In this document: one piece after another, positions 14,835 through 24,000 of the stretch
How positions within the stretch are numbered: the stretch's first letter is position 1
How the letters are laid out: the number at the start of each line of letters is the position of its first letter
Origin: an uncultured Clostridia bacterium
Lineage (GTDB): Bacteria; Bacillota; Clostridia; Oscillospirales; CAG-272
Assembly (NCBI GenBank): GCA_947630625.1
Contig: CANRIL010000001.1
Location: forward strand, 111,355 to 175,354
Direction: 5' to 3'
Length of the DNA stretch: 64,000 bases
Translations under genes and position numbers: made by a program
Notes under the pieces: model-generated
Databases searched by the model: none
Told to the model about the DNA's origin: nothing
Seen by the model: only the letters and a program-made list of their open reading frames with translations

Positions 14835-17177
14835 GTGTTTACAAAAATTTTGCGCCTTATACCGTATGAGCTAAATAAGGCTGTATCCGCGCCGTTTATC
14901 AGGCTGACGGCAATTCTTCTTTTGGCAGTAAATATCGTTATGTGCGCATATTATTATGAAAGCTCATATTCAAAATCGGAGAAGATGTACGAGGACGCCG
15001 TATATCAGCTGTATGTTGACGACTCGGATGAGTTCTATTCGGAATATGACCGCATTAAAAAAGAATATGCGGAGCTTGATTATTTTGTAGACAAGGAGCC
15101 GTCGAAATTTTACGGCGGAGGGAAATACTACGACATATCGCTTTTCGACAGCGTTTACAGCATAATCACCGCGGATGAGTCTTACCATGAGCGCATGAAA
15201 AGTATAGTCAGGACGGCTGAGGACATACGCGACAGCTATAAAGAGATGGGGAAAACGGACAGCTTCATATATAGGTATGAAAGCGCCGAGGCAAAGCTGT
15301 ACGCGGATCTCGACCGAAGTGTTAAGCTGAGCGGCAGCCAGGTCGAAGGCTGGCGGGAATATTTTGAATACAGGGCGGAGTTCTTTCCCGCGATGATACT
15401 TGTCGCCGTTATATGCGTATATATCGCGACGGAGGACAGGTCGAACGGATTTCATTTTATTTCGATGATATGCAAAAACGGGCGGACGCCTGATGTCGCG
15501 GCAAAATTCGGTTCCGCTATGATACTGTCGGCTGCCGTGACAGTGATCTTCACGTTTTCGTCGTTTGTAACGGTCGGATTTTTTGCAGGCGGGTATTCCG
15601 ATTTTACGGAGGCGGTTCAGGCGGTGTATGCTCAGACGGGCGTCATGCCGTTTGAGCTTTTCCCGTTGAAAATAAATATGCTCGGCGCTGCCGCGAGTGG
15701 GCTGATTTTAAAGATCGCGTCGTCGTTAATATTCTGCGCCGTCGTGTTTCTGCTTTCGTCGGTTATCAAAAACAGCGCCATAAGCCTCGGCGCGGGCGCG
15801 CTCGTTGTCGTCGGATGCTATTTCGGCTTTGAGCTGACGGAACCAGTGTTTTCAGGTCAGTGGAGGTATCTTGACATCTGGTCGGTATATGATCTCAGCA
15901 CGTTCGCCGGACATTACCGCGCGGTGGATTTACTCGGGCAGAGCGTAAATATCGCATATATATTGGCAATAATCGCGGTTTTAGCGGCGACAGCGGCGCT
16001 TATTGTTTCCTGCGCGGTTTGCTCGGTGAAGGTCGTGCGGATGAGGCAGCGTCGGAAAAACGTCTTTTCCCGCGTTAAAGCTATATTATCAGGGAAAAGA
16101 AAGCCGCGCGGATGCACGTCGTTGATGTTTTACGAGTTTTATAAGCAAAAACCGCTCATTTTGCTGCTCGGCGCGGTCGTGGTCATAAAGCTGTTCGTTT
16201 CAGCCGGATACTATTCGCCCGAATATACGCGATATGACGACGTGCTCCGTGAGTATATTTATAAGATAGGCGGCGAATATACAAAGGAAAAAGCGCAGTT
16301 CATAAAGGATGAGTACGAAGAATGTCTTGAAAGCGTAGACATGTTTGACACGGTCGAAAAAGATTATTGGCAAGGGCTGATATCAGACGAATATTTCAGC
16401 AGGCTCTACGAGCAGTACAAGGAATCGTCCTCAAAACTACCGGTGCTCGAAGACCTGTCTGAACGCTCGGACTATCTCGATAATTTATACAGTTTGCGTG
16501 GGATTCGCGGATCGTATCTATATGACAGCGGGTATTATATGTTAGTGTCACAAGGAACGGATTTTATCGCGATCGTCTTTATCGTTGTTTTTTGTTGCCG
16601 GTCATACATTTGCGAGCTGTCGCCATCCGGCGGAGGGGTGACTTTGATTTCAGGGGCGACGGAGAGGGGAAGAGCGTATCTGTTCCGCATTAAACTGTTG
16701 TCATGTACGCTCACGGCGCTTCTTATAAAAATTTTATCTATGATCATTGACGTGTGTTTGTTTGCCCGCTCATACGAGCTTCCCAAAGATTTATCCGCTC
16801 GGCTTCTGAGTATGCCGAGATACGGAAATACGGCGGTGAATTTTACGGTCGGCGGATACCTTGTGTTCTGCGCTGTTTTAAGTTTGATCGGCACTGCAAT
16901 GATCGCGGCGATTTGCCTTTGCCTGACGGTGTGGCTCCGGCGGGCGCTGCTCGTGTATTCCGTTTCCGCGGCAGCTGTATTTATTCCGTATTTTATTATC
17001 AGATCGGGAGTCACGGCCGCCGGATATATCGACGTTGCAGTTTTAAGCGACTTTGACAGGCTGTATATTATGTCGCCGCCTTTCTGGTGGGCGATATTCT
17101 TCCCGGCGGCAGCGCTTTTGACCGTTTTGACCGTGATACTGACAGACCGGCGTGTCGCACGCACGGTGATAAAATAG
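14835..17177 (+). CDS. ABC transporter membrane protein, tandemly duplicated
   Basis: A 780-residue membrane protein made of two related halves. Each half begins with a short cytoplasmic lead (IPYELNKAVSAPF; MFYEFYKQKPL), one membrane helix, an extracytoplasmic loop of about 120-150 residues rich in Tyr/Glu/Lys, and then about five helices. This looks like two fused ABC-2 type permease domains. The GTG start has GGGAGGA upstream; the overlapping ATG at 14833 is in a frame that stops quickly. Between the lipoprotein and the ATPase gene, it is the transport channel of this operon. Substrate unknown. Confidence 0.78.
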   Translation: MFTKILRLIPYELNKAVSAPFIRLTAILLLAVNIVMCAYYYESSYSKSEKMYEDAVYQLYVDDSDEFYSEYDRIKKEYAELDYFVDKEPSKFYGGGKYYDISLFDSVYSIITADESYHERMKSIVRTAEDIRDSYKEMGKTDSFIYRYESAEAKLYADLDRSVKLSGSQVEGWREYFEYRAEFFPAMILVAVICVYIATEDRSNGFHFISMICKNGRTPDVAAKFGSAMILSAAVTVIFTFSSFVTVGFFAGGYSDFTEAVQAVYAQTGVMPFELFPLKINMLGAAASGLILKIASSLIFCAVVFLLSSVIKNSAISLGAGALVVVGCYFGFELTEPVFSGQWRYLDIWSVYDLSTFAGHYRAVDLLGQSVNIAYILAIIAVLAATAALIVSCAVCSVKVVRMRQRRKNVFSRVKAILSGKRKPRGCTSLMFYEFYKQKPLILLLGAVVVIKLFVSAGYYSPEYTRYDDVLREYIYKIGGEYTKEKAQFIKDEYEECLESVDMFDTVEKDYWQGLISDEYFSRLYEQYKESSSKLPVLEDLSERSDYLDNLYSLRGIRGSYLYDSGYYMLVSQGTDFIAIVFIVVFCCRSYICELSPSGGGVTLISGATERGRAYLFRIKLLSCTLTALLIKILSMIIDVCLFARSYELPKDLSARLLSMPRYGNTAVNFTVGGYLVFCAVLSLIGTAMIAAICLCLTVWLRRALLVYSVSAAAVFIPYFIIRSGVTAAGYIDVAVLSDFDRLYIMSPPFWWAIFFPAAALLTVLTVILTDRRVARTVIK

Positions 17178-17269
17178 CGTTGATCTGGCGGATCGAACGT
17201 GTGGGGGTAATATTTTGTGTTCTCACGCAGATCCACGCGGCGCTTCATATTAAAAAAGAGGAGATCATC

Positions 17270-18187
17270 ATGAAACTTTCAATTAACGGCATCTCAAAGA
17301 GTTACGGCAAAAAGTGCGCACTTGCATGTTTTAATGCCGAATTTGAGCCGGGGATATATGCGCTTCTCGGACCGAACGGGAGCGGCAAATCGACGCTTAT
17401 GAACATTATCGTCGGAAATCTGAGTGCGGATTCCGGAAACATAACGTTCGAATGCGACGGTGAGACGGAAGATACTCTTAAAATGGGCGCAGTATTCCGC
17501 AAAAAACTCGGATTTATGCCCCAATATCCCGGCATGTATCCGAATTTTACGGTGGGGCGGTTCATGTGGTATATGGCGGCGCTTAAAAACATAGGCGCGG
17601 AGCTTGGCAGAAAAGAACGGCGCGAATATATTTCTTCTGAGGTGAGTCGGCTGCTCAGTGCCGTTGAGCTTGACGATGCTGACGTATACGGCAGGAAGAT
17701 CGGCGCGCTGTCCGGCGGGATGAAGCAGCGGCTCGCGCTTGCCCAGGCGATGCTCGGCGACCCGTCCGTCATAATACTCGACGAACCGACTGCCGGGCTC
17801 GACCCGAAACAGCGCATATCGATCAGAAATTATATCTCAAAAATTGCATTTGATAAGATCGTAATTATCGCCACACACGTTGTCTCAGACATAGAATATA
17901 TCGCGAAAGACGTTATTATGCTCAAAAAAGGCTTGATCATCGACAGCGGTACGCCGCGAGAGCTGACTTCAAAAATTGAAGGGAAGGTCTGGCAGATCGA
18001 CGTACATGAAAGCGAAGTTGAAAAGGTCGGAGAAGAATGCAGTGTTACAGGCATAAGCAAAGATGAATCTGACATAGCGCGGCTGCGCGTTATATCGGAG
18101 ACGCCGCCGACGTGTGACTCGATAAACGTTTTGCCGACGCTTGAAGATTATTACCTTTACGTTTTCGGTGACGATATTCAGCGGTAA
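17270..18187 (+). CDS. ABC transporter ATPase
   Basis: A 305-residue ATPase of the drug/ABC-2 export type. Walker A GPNGSGKST (about residue 38), signature LSGGMKQRLALAQAML, Walker B VIILDEPTAGLDP and H-loop ATHVVSD are all intact. The last about 80 residues form the C-terminal extension usual for ABC-2 ATPases. I start at 17270 because AAAAAAGAGGAG precedes that ATG; the ORF-track start at 17087 lies inside the permease gene. It would energise the preceding permease. Confidence 0.92.
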   Translation: MKLSINGISKSYGKKCALACFNAEFEPGIYALLGPNGSGKSTLMNIIVGNLSADSGNITFECDGETEDTLKMGAVFRKKLGFMPQYPGMYPNFTVGRFMWYMAALKNIGAELGRKERREYISSEVSRLLSAVELDDADVYGRKIGALSGGMKQRLALAQAMLGDPSVIILDEPTAGLDPKQRISIRNYISKIAFDKIVIIATHVVSDIEYIAKDVIMLKKGLIIDSGTPRELTSKIEGKVWQIDVHESEVEKVGEECSVTGISKDESDIARLRVISETPPTCDSINVLPTLEDYYLYVFGDDIQR

Positions 18188-18204
18188 TCAACATCCGCAA
18201 AAAT

Positions 18205-18252
18205 AAATACACAAAAAAACACGCGCTGCGACGGCTCGTGCTTTTTTGTATT
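18205..18252 (+). terminator. Terminator of the lipoprotein-ABC operon
   Basis: An imperfect stem AATACACAAAAAAACACG / CGTGCTTTTTTGTATT with a T-rich 3' arm lies about 20 bases after the ATPase stop. Confidence 0.7.
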
Positions 18253-18312
18253 AATTCCCTATAAATGGACAATAGAAATCGGATAAATGTACCTAAAATT
18301 TACAAAAAAATA

Positions 18313-18341
18313 TTGACAACATTTTTAGACGCGCGTATAAT
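18313..18341 (+). promoter_or_regulatory. Perfect consensus promoter of the blaI-like operon
   Basis: TTGACA and TATAAT are exactly 17 bases apart. An unregulated promoter of this strength would be very active, which fits control by the repressor encoded first in the operon. Confidence 0.9.
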
Positions 18342-18351
18342 ATATACATGC

Positions 18352-18375
18352 CTAAAATAAAGTAAGTGATTTTAG
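18352..18375 (+). promoter_or_regulatory. Inverted repeat in the blaI-like leader (possible operator)
   Basis: CTAAAAT-N10-ATTTTAG lies just after the promoter and touches the RBS. It is not the TACA-N-TGTA BlaI box of staphylococci, so the binding protein is an inference. Confidence 0.45.
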
Positions 18376-18385
18376 AGGAATGTCT

Positions 18386-18766
18386 ATGGAACTTGATGTC
18401 TATAAAAAATTGCCGGATGCCGAATTTGACGTAATGTGCGCGATCTGGAGCGTACCCGCACCGACGACGACGCCTGTTCTTATGCGAGTTGTCGGCAATG
18501 AAAAGGGCTGGCGCGCGCCGACGCTCATTTCATTTCTCGTCAGACTTGAAGACCGCGGGTTTATCCGTTCCGAGAAAAACGGAAAGGAGCGCCAGTATTA
18601 TCCGATGGTCGACAAAAAATCATATATGACTGAATTCACGAGGCGTTTCCTCAATCAGTATCACGGCGGTTCGCTCAAATCATTCCTTGATACGCTCGCG
18701 GGTGACGGCAATCTCAATTCCACCCAGTTTGACGAGCTGCTCGGCTGGCTCCAGTCAAGAGCATAA
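18386..18766 (+). CDS. BlaI/MecI/CopY-family transcriptional repressor
   Basis: A 126-residue winged-helix repressor: LPDAEFDVMCAIWSVPAPTTTPVLM, recognition region WRAPTLISFLVRLEDRGFIRSEKNGKERQYYPMVDKKSY, and a helical dimerisation tail FLNQYHGGSLKSFLDTLAG. Relatives repress beta-lactamase or copper genes and are normally relieved by a BlaR1-type membrane protease; none is encoded nearby. The second ATG (18386) is chosen because AGAGG is seven bases upstream. It overlaps the next gene by one base (TAATG), so the two are translationally coupled. Confidence 0.9.
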   Translation: MELDVYKKLPDAEFDVMCAIWSVPAPTTTPVLMRVVGNEKGWRAPTLISFLVRLEDRGFIRSEKNGKERQYYPMVDKKSYMTEFTRRFLNQYHGGSLKSFLDTLAGDGNLNSTQFDELLGWLQSRA

Positions 18767-19539
18767 TGCCTCAGCCGATAGACCCGACCTCGGTCGTCAA
18801 CCGCGCGCGGTTTCTGAATATTTGTTACGAGCATAACCGCAGAAAGGACGCGGGAGAAGGGATCGGAACGCTGAATGAAAAGCGGATACACCTTGTTTTG
18901 AAGGACTATTTCGACCCCGACCGAACGCATCATGAGATACCTTATATGGGGTATATCGCGGATATAAAGAATGACGACGGAATTATCGAAATACAGACAG
19001 GCGCGCTCAACCCGCTCTTTGCGAAGCTGGGCGCGTTTCTTCCAGGTTCGAAGGTGACGCTCGTTCACCCGCTTATATCAAAAAAGACAGTCTCGTGGAT
19101 CGACCCTGAGACGGGAAAGATTTCTCCGAAAAGAACATCCCCGCGCCGTGAAACGCCTCTTGACGGGCTTATTGAGCTGTATAATATCAGAAGCTACGTC
19201 GGGGACGCCAATCTTCGCGTCCGTTTTCCCTTGATCGAGGCGGATGAATACAGGATGAAGGACGGCTGGAGCCGCGACAAAAAGCGCGGTTCTCACAGAT
19301 ACGATCGCATTCCGATCCAGCTTTTCGATATTATATCCCTCGATTCGCCGCTTGATTATAAGCTGAAATATCTTCCCGAAACGCTGTTTGAAACTGAATT
19401 TACAACGGCTGATTTCGCGCGCGAGGCGCGCACGAGCAGGAAGGCGGCGTATTACGCGCTTACGGTGCTGAGTGAGGCAAATGTAGTCTCAAAGGTCGGC
19501 AAAAAGGGAAGCAGTTACTTATACAAATGCCTTTTATAG
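18766..19539 (+). CDS. Unknown protein, possible PD-(D/E)XK core with C-terminal winged helix
   Basis: A 257-residue protein that I do not recognise as a named family. Residues 38-100 have the order expected of a PD-(D/E)XK nuclease core: a helix with Glu (NEKRIHLVLKDYF), a strand with Asp (GYIADIKND, D66), a strand with E75-x-Q77 (GIIEIQTG), and a following strand KVTLVHPL. Gln in place of Lys is seen in some members, so activity is uncertain. The last about 50 residues (TTADFAREARTSRKAAYYALTVLSEANVVSKVG) look like a winged helix. It is coupled to the BlaI-like repressor and ends at a terminator. Confidence 0.6.
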   Translation: MPQPIDPTSVVNRARFLNICYEHNRRKDAGEGIGTLNEKRIHLVLKDYFDPDRTHHEIPYMGYIADIKNDDGIIEIQTGALNPLFAKLGAFLPGSKVTLVHPLISKKTVSWIDPETGKISPKRTSPRRETPLDGLIELYNIRSYVGDANLRVRFPLIEADEYRMKDGWSRDKKRGSHRYDRIPIQLFDIISLDSPLDYKLKYLPETLFETEFTTADFAREARTSRKAAYYALTVLSEANVVSKVGKKGSSYLYKCLL

Positions 19540-19549
19540 TCTTGCCTAA

Positions 19550-19592
19550 AATACTGTCCGGCGATTTTCGCTCAGGACAGTGTTTTTCTTTT
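19550..19592 (+). terminator. Terminator of the blaI-like operon
   Basis: ACTGTCC pairs with GGACAGT around a 15-base loop, followed by GTTTTTCTTTTT. The 3' part overlaps the end of the convergent cysteine desulfurase gene. Confidence 0.82.
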
Positions 19593-20726
19593 TGTGATAC
19601 GATCCGCTGCGTCGCAGAATCTTTCTGCCTCGCTCATCGTATTGAAAGCGCCGAATGATGCGCGGACGGCGCCGGACGGAAATGTTCCGAGCGTCCTGTG
19701 CGCGAGCGGCGCACAGTGCAGTCCGGCTCTGAGGCAAATGCCGAATTCGTCAAATGTCGAAGCAATTTCGGAAGATGTCTTACCGTTTATATTGAAGAGA
19801 AGCGTCGAGCCGGGCGTGTCGTTATAGACGTTTATGTCATCATTTTCGCAAAAGCGGTTTATTATATATTCACATATCCGAGTTTCATGCGCACGTATAT
19901 TGTCGATCCCTTTCTCACGGACAAATCTGATCCCGTAAGCGAGCGAGGCTATCGCCGGTGAGGGAAGCGTTCCTGCCTCGAACCTGTCGGGGAGGTGTTC
20001 CGGCATGACGAGCGGGATAGATTCGCTGCCGCTTCCGCCCTCGATCGTTGTTTTAAGCTCCTCCGCCGCGACATCGCCGAATATGATCGCGCCGCACCCC
20101 TGACAGCCGTAAAGCCCCTTATGACCGGGCACGCAAACAGCGTCTATTTTGCAGCGGCTCATGTTTAGAGGAATGCTCCCGGCTGACTGCGCGCAGTCAG
20201 CGATCATATATATGCCGTGTTCGCGGCAATATTCGCTTATTTCTTCTATCGGGAGGATTCTCGGAATTATATTTGACTGATGCGTACAGATGAGCAGCCG
20301 TGTGTTTTTCCCGCGCTTGCGCTCGATGTCGTTGAGAATGTCTTCCGTTGTGCCGGAGCTGCGGAATATATCATACGTCGCGCCGAGCCTCATTGCCGCC
20401 TGATGCACGGGACGCAGAACGCTGTTGTGCTCCATATCGCTTATCAATATGTGGTCGCCGTGATGCGTCATCGCCTTTATTGCAAAATTGAGCGCGTACG
20501 TTGTGTTCATCGTAAACGCAATGGACTCCGGGGAAGCGGAAAACAGCTCCGCCAGTTCCTCGCGTGTGCGGTATACGGCCTCGGCTGCCGCTAAAGCGAG
20601 CGAATGCGAGCCTCTGCTCGCGTTTCCGCAGCTGTTTCTCTGATAATTGTCCGCCGCCCTGTAAACCGCGTCGGGTTTGGGGAACGTAGTCGCGGCGTTA
20701 TCAAAATATATGAGTCTTTTTTTCAT
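19572..20726 (-). CDS. Cysteine desulfurase family PLP enzyme (TIGR01977-like)
   Basis: A 384-residue class V aminotransferase-fold enzyme. FDNAATTFPKP opens the protein, MEHNSVLRP and QSNIIPRILPI line the cofactor pocket, the Schiff-base Lys is in VPGHKGLYG, and the persulfide Cys is in CLRAGLHCAPLAH. It would release sulfur (or selenium) from cysteine (selenocysteine) onto an acceptor. It overlaps the upstream DUF3343 gene by four bases (ATGA), and DUF3343 proteins are proposed sulfur/selenium carriers, so the two are likely partners. It is distinct from the housekeeping IscS/SufS machinery, which is not here. Confidence 0.92.
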   Translation of the reverse strand: MKKRLIYFDNAATTFPKPDAVYRAADNYQRNSCGNASRGSHSLALAAAEAVYRTREELAELFSASPESIAFTMNTTYALNFAIKAMTHHGDHILISDMEHNSVLRPVHQAAMRLGATYDIFRSSGTTEDILNDIERKRGKNTRLLICTHQSNIIPRILPIEEISEYCREHGIYMIADCAQSAGSIPLNMSRCKIDAVCVPGHKGLYGCQGCGAIIFGDVAAEELKTTIEGGSGSESIPLVMPEHLPDRFEAGTLPSPAIASLAYGIRFVREKGIDNIRAHETRICEYIINRFCENDDINVYNDTPGSTLLFNINGKTSSEIASTFDEFGICLRAGLHCAPLAHRTLGTFPSGAVRASFGAFNTMSEAERFCDAADRITKRKTLS

Positions 20727-20941
20727 AGCGATATTATGTCTCCGTATCTGATCCTCGCTCTTTTCAGCGCTCTTTCAGCCGCGTCGGCATAGAGCGGCGC
20801 GATCTCGATGCCGTATGCGCATCCGCGCCGTGTCAGATTTGATTCGATTTCAACGATCTTATGCGGTATATTTGATTTTGTCAGTACGCCGCTGCCGCGC
20901 TGCGCCGTTGTCATCGATATGAACGGCAAAATACATCTCAT
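20723..20941 (-). CDS. DUF3343 (putative Se/S carrier-like) protein
   Basis: A 72-residue protein resembling DUF3343/YedF-like carriers: MTTAQRGSGVLTKSNIPHKIVEIESNLTRRGCAYGIEIA, with the Cys of GCAYG where the family has its conserved Cys-Gly. It opens the two-gene operon with the cysteine desulfurase. Start chosen at 20941, with AAAGGATG about ten bases upstream. Confidence 0.78.
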   Translation of the reverse strand: MRCILPFISMTTAQRGSGVLTKSNIPHKIVEIESNLTRRGCAYGIEIAPLYADAAERALKRARIRYGDIISL

Positions 20942-20985
20942 TTCATAAACATCCTTTGATTGTGCCGACGTTTCACGTTAGTACC

Positions 20986-21014
20986 ATTATATGCCGACCA
21001 CCACCCGGCCGCAA
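20986..21014 (-). promoter_or_regulatory. Promoter of the DUF3343-desulfurase operon
   Basis: Read on the minus strand, TTGCGG and TATAAT are 17 bases apart, about 45 bases before the DUF3343 start. It partly overlaps the tail of the upstream terminator. Confidence 0.7.
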
Positions 21015-21048
21015 CAAAATCGCCCCGGCGCTGAAAAGCGTCGGGGCG
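21012..21048 (-). terminator. Terminator of the GH106-like gene
   Basis: CGCCCCGACGCT-TTTC-AGCGCCGGGGCG on the minus strand (one G-T pair) is followed by ATTTTGTT. Confidence 0.8.
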
Positions 21049-21064
21049 GAGCATAAAGCTGCTT

Positions 21065-24000
21065 TTATTTCTTTACATCGTAAAACGTGACGACAGGGCT
21101 GCACATGACGCCCATGTCGCGGTATTTGTATTCATAGCACCAGCCTTCGCCCGTTGTGCGCCATTTGTCGGGGCCGTACCAGTCGTTGCCGTAGTCGGTC
21201 GCGTGCAGCGCGCCGAAGCTGTTGTGGCGCGTGCCGAGCAGCGTTACGCGGAGCGTGTGCTCGCCTTCGGGAAGCTCGCCGAAATCGGCGGTATACGGCT
21301 CATACGCGATGATGCGCTCGTCTCCCTCGTCAATTTTCACGGTGACGGCCGCGCCGCGGTATGCGTTTACGCGGACGACGCAGTTCCCGCCGGGCGAGGT
21401 GAACGGGAGCTCGTATGTAATGTTGCCTGAGTAGAACGGCAGCCCCTGGCTTGTGACGGCGCCGAATCCGAGCGCGTCTTCTTTGGCGATTATGGTTTTT
21501 CTGCATCCGCGCACCTTCACGCCGAAATCGCCGAGAACGTAACACCATTCAGTCGCCGTTCTGTCGCCGAGCGGCAGCGTCACATCTATGACGTTTTCGC
21601 CTTTGCGGATCGGCGGCAGGGAAACCGTTTTTATCGATTTGTCGGTGAAATAGCCGCGGGGCGTCACATCTACATCGGCTCCGTTGAATTTTATGACCGA
21701 AAACTCAGGATGTTCGATCGCAAACAGCGCGCCTTCATATTCTATCTCCGAATCAAACGTGAATCGCAGGTTGATTTTATGTTCAGGCGGCTTTTTAACG
21801 ATAGTCCACGGCTGCGCCGGCCTTGGATTGCGGCGACCCATGCCGAGGGCGAGGCGGCAGATGTTGTCGGCACGCAAAATCTCTTCTTCAACAGGGGAAA
21901 GCTCGCCTTCATCGACTGAATACCTCGCCGTGTCAAGCAGCAGGACGTTCGGCTCGGAAAGCGTATATGCGGCGGGTAGGCGGAAATCCGTCTGCGCCGT
22001 GACCTCATAGCGAGGACGGTCATTTGTGTCGACGGTGTTGATGTCGAGGCAGCGGTCGAGCCGCAGAAGCAGGGAATCCTGCGCGTAGATTATGCAGTTT
22101 ATGTACGTTTTTCCGCCGGATATGTGAAAATCGATGCTTTTTATCTCTCCGTTTACGGTGTCGTAAAGCACGGGGGAATATTCGTCCTCAAGCTTGATCG
22201 TTATGCGGCGCGGATGGGAAACGTCCGGGCAGACCGGCATTGAAATATGTGCGATGAAAAGCCAGTCGCAATCATTATCGCGGCGCATCTGATATATAAG
22301 GTCATTTGTTTCATTTCCGTTCGCCTCGGAAATGCTCAGCATCCGCACATCCGTAAGTGCGGAGAGAACAGCGGCGCGCGAGAACTGCACGCGGCGGCAG
22401 CGCAGGGAAAGCCGCTCAGGTTCGTCCGAACGCTTTGCGTCGACATATTTGGGCGGGTCACCCGCAAATATGATCTCGCCGCCCTTGTCGGCAAAATCAG
22501 AAAGTATTGAGAGCGTCGTGCCGCGTATCGTTTCGGGAGCCGGAACGACGACGACATCATACGTCATCTCGCCGACCCTGAGCCCCGCTTCCGTTTCTAT
22601 GAACTGATCCGGCAGTGTGGACTCGCATATGAAATCAAAGTCGATGCTGCCGGTTAGCAGCCAGCGCGTGATATTTGCGAAATTTTCTTCAAGCTGAGAT
22701 TTATAGCGCGAACAGAGATCGTTCGGCCCGAAGCGCAGCCAATAGCTCTCGACGGGGTGAATTACGCCGACGCGAACGACAGGTTTGCCGCGTGTCATCG
22801 CGGTGTTGACGCGGGCGAAATGGTCTTCAACGTATTTGTATTTATCGTACCACGGCGATTGATAATTGATCGAGGCGGGGTAATCGCGCTTTGCGTCGCC
22901 CTCCATTGATACCCACGACAGATGGTGAACGCGCACGGTCACACCGAGCGCCGCCTGCCAGTCGCCCTGGAACTTGTGCCCTCTGAAATCGAAGTCCCAG
23001 TTCGTAACGCCGTAAAGCTCGCTCGTCATTCCTTCGCGGCCGTACTGATGAACGGCGGACTGCGCCTGCTTCGCCGTCGTCAGTTCAACTCTGTTGCAAA
23101 GCATATCTATGCCGGGCAGCTGCATGTTGCGGTATGAACGCATGGCGTCACCGACGGCGTGTGTCTGCGATTCGAGCGTAGGCTCTTCCATCAGGTGCCC
23201 GGTGAAAAGGATGCCGTTTTTTTCGCACCATTTGCCGCACCTGTCGTTATATCCGCGCGTGAACATCTCGGCGGCGCAGTCGTGGAAGTGATATCGCGCC
23301 TGCGACACCTCGCCGTTCGGGAGTTCGAGAATTAGGCAGGGAAGTTCATTTACAATGTCGTATCCGTAACGGTCAAGGAAAAATTCAGGTAAACGCGGCG
23401 TCCACGGGAAAACCGCGCGTGAACGCGCGTCCGGCTGACTGCGCGAAAGCGTCCTCTTTGAGGCGAACTGCGGCTCATCCGTGAAGATCGCGGGGATAAG
23501 ACCGCCGAAGTCACTGCCGAATCTTTCACGGTATACATCGTATGTGAGCCTGATAAACGAGTCCGCCGCGTCGGGATCAAGCGTATCAATATATGCGGAA
23601 TTGTTGTACCATTCGGAAAAGCCCTGGCAATATGAATTGAAATACCATCTGACAGCGCCCGCCGTCAAATCGTCCGTCGGTTCGACGCGCGTATATTTTT
23701 CCATCTCGCCGCGTTCGTTCGCTATAACATCAAATACGGCGACGATATACGGCGCGCCCTTGCTGACGGCTTCGTCAAAATCGAGCGCGCCGTCCGGAGC
23801 GTGGAGCTCGGCGGTCAGCGTGCGCTGGCGCAGCTCCGGATGATCTTTTGTGACTTTGCCGCCGCATGAACCGGACGGCCATCTGTCCTCATCGTAAAGC
23901 CACGCCTTCATGCCGAGTTCCCTTGCGCGTTCGACACAGGCGCCGACCAGGTTTAGGAAATCGTCGGACAAATACGGCGTTGCCATTCCCGTGCGCGAGT

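Noticed and set aside
16535-17248. 237-residue minus-strand ORF in the permease gene
   Set aside because: It is antisense to the permease and rich in Lys/Thr/Pro without a domain.
17087-17269. N-terminal extension of the ABC ATPase
   Set aside because: It overlaps the permease gene and lacks family resemblance; the RBS supports 17270.
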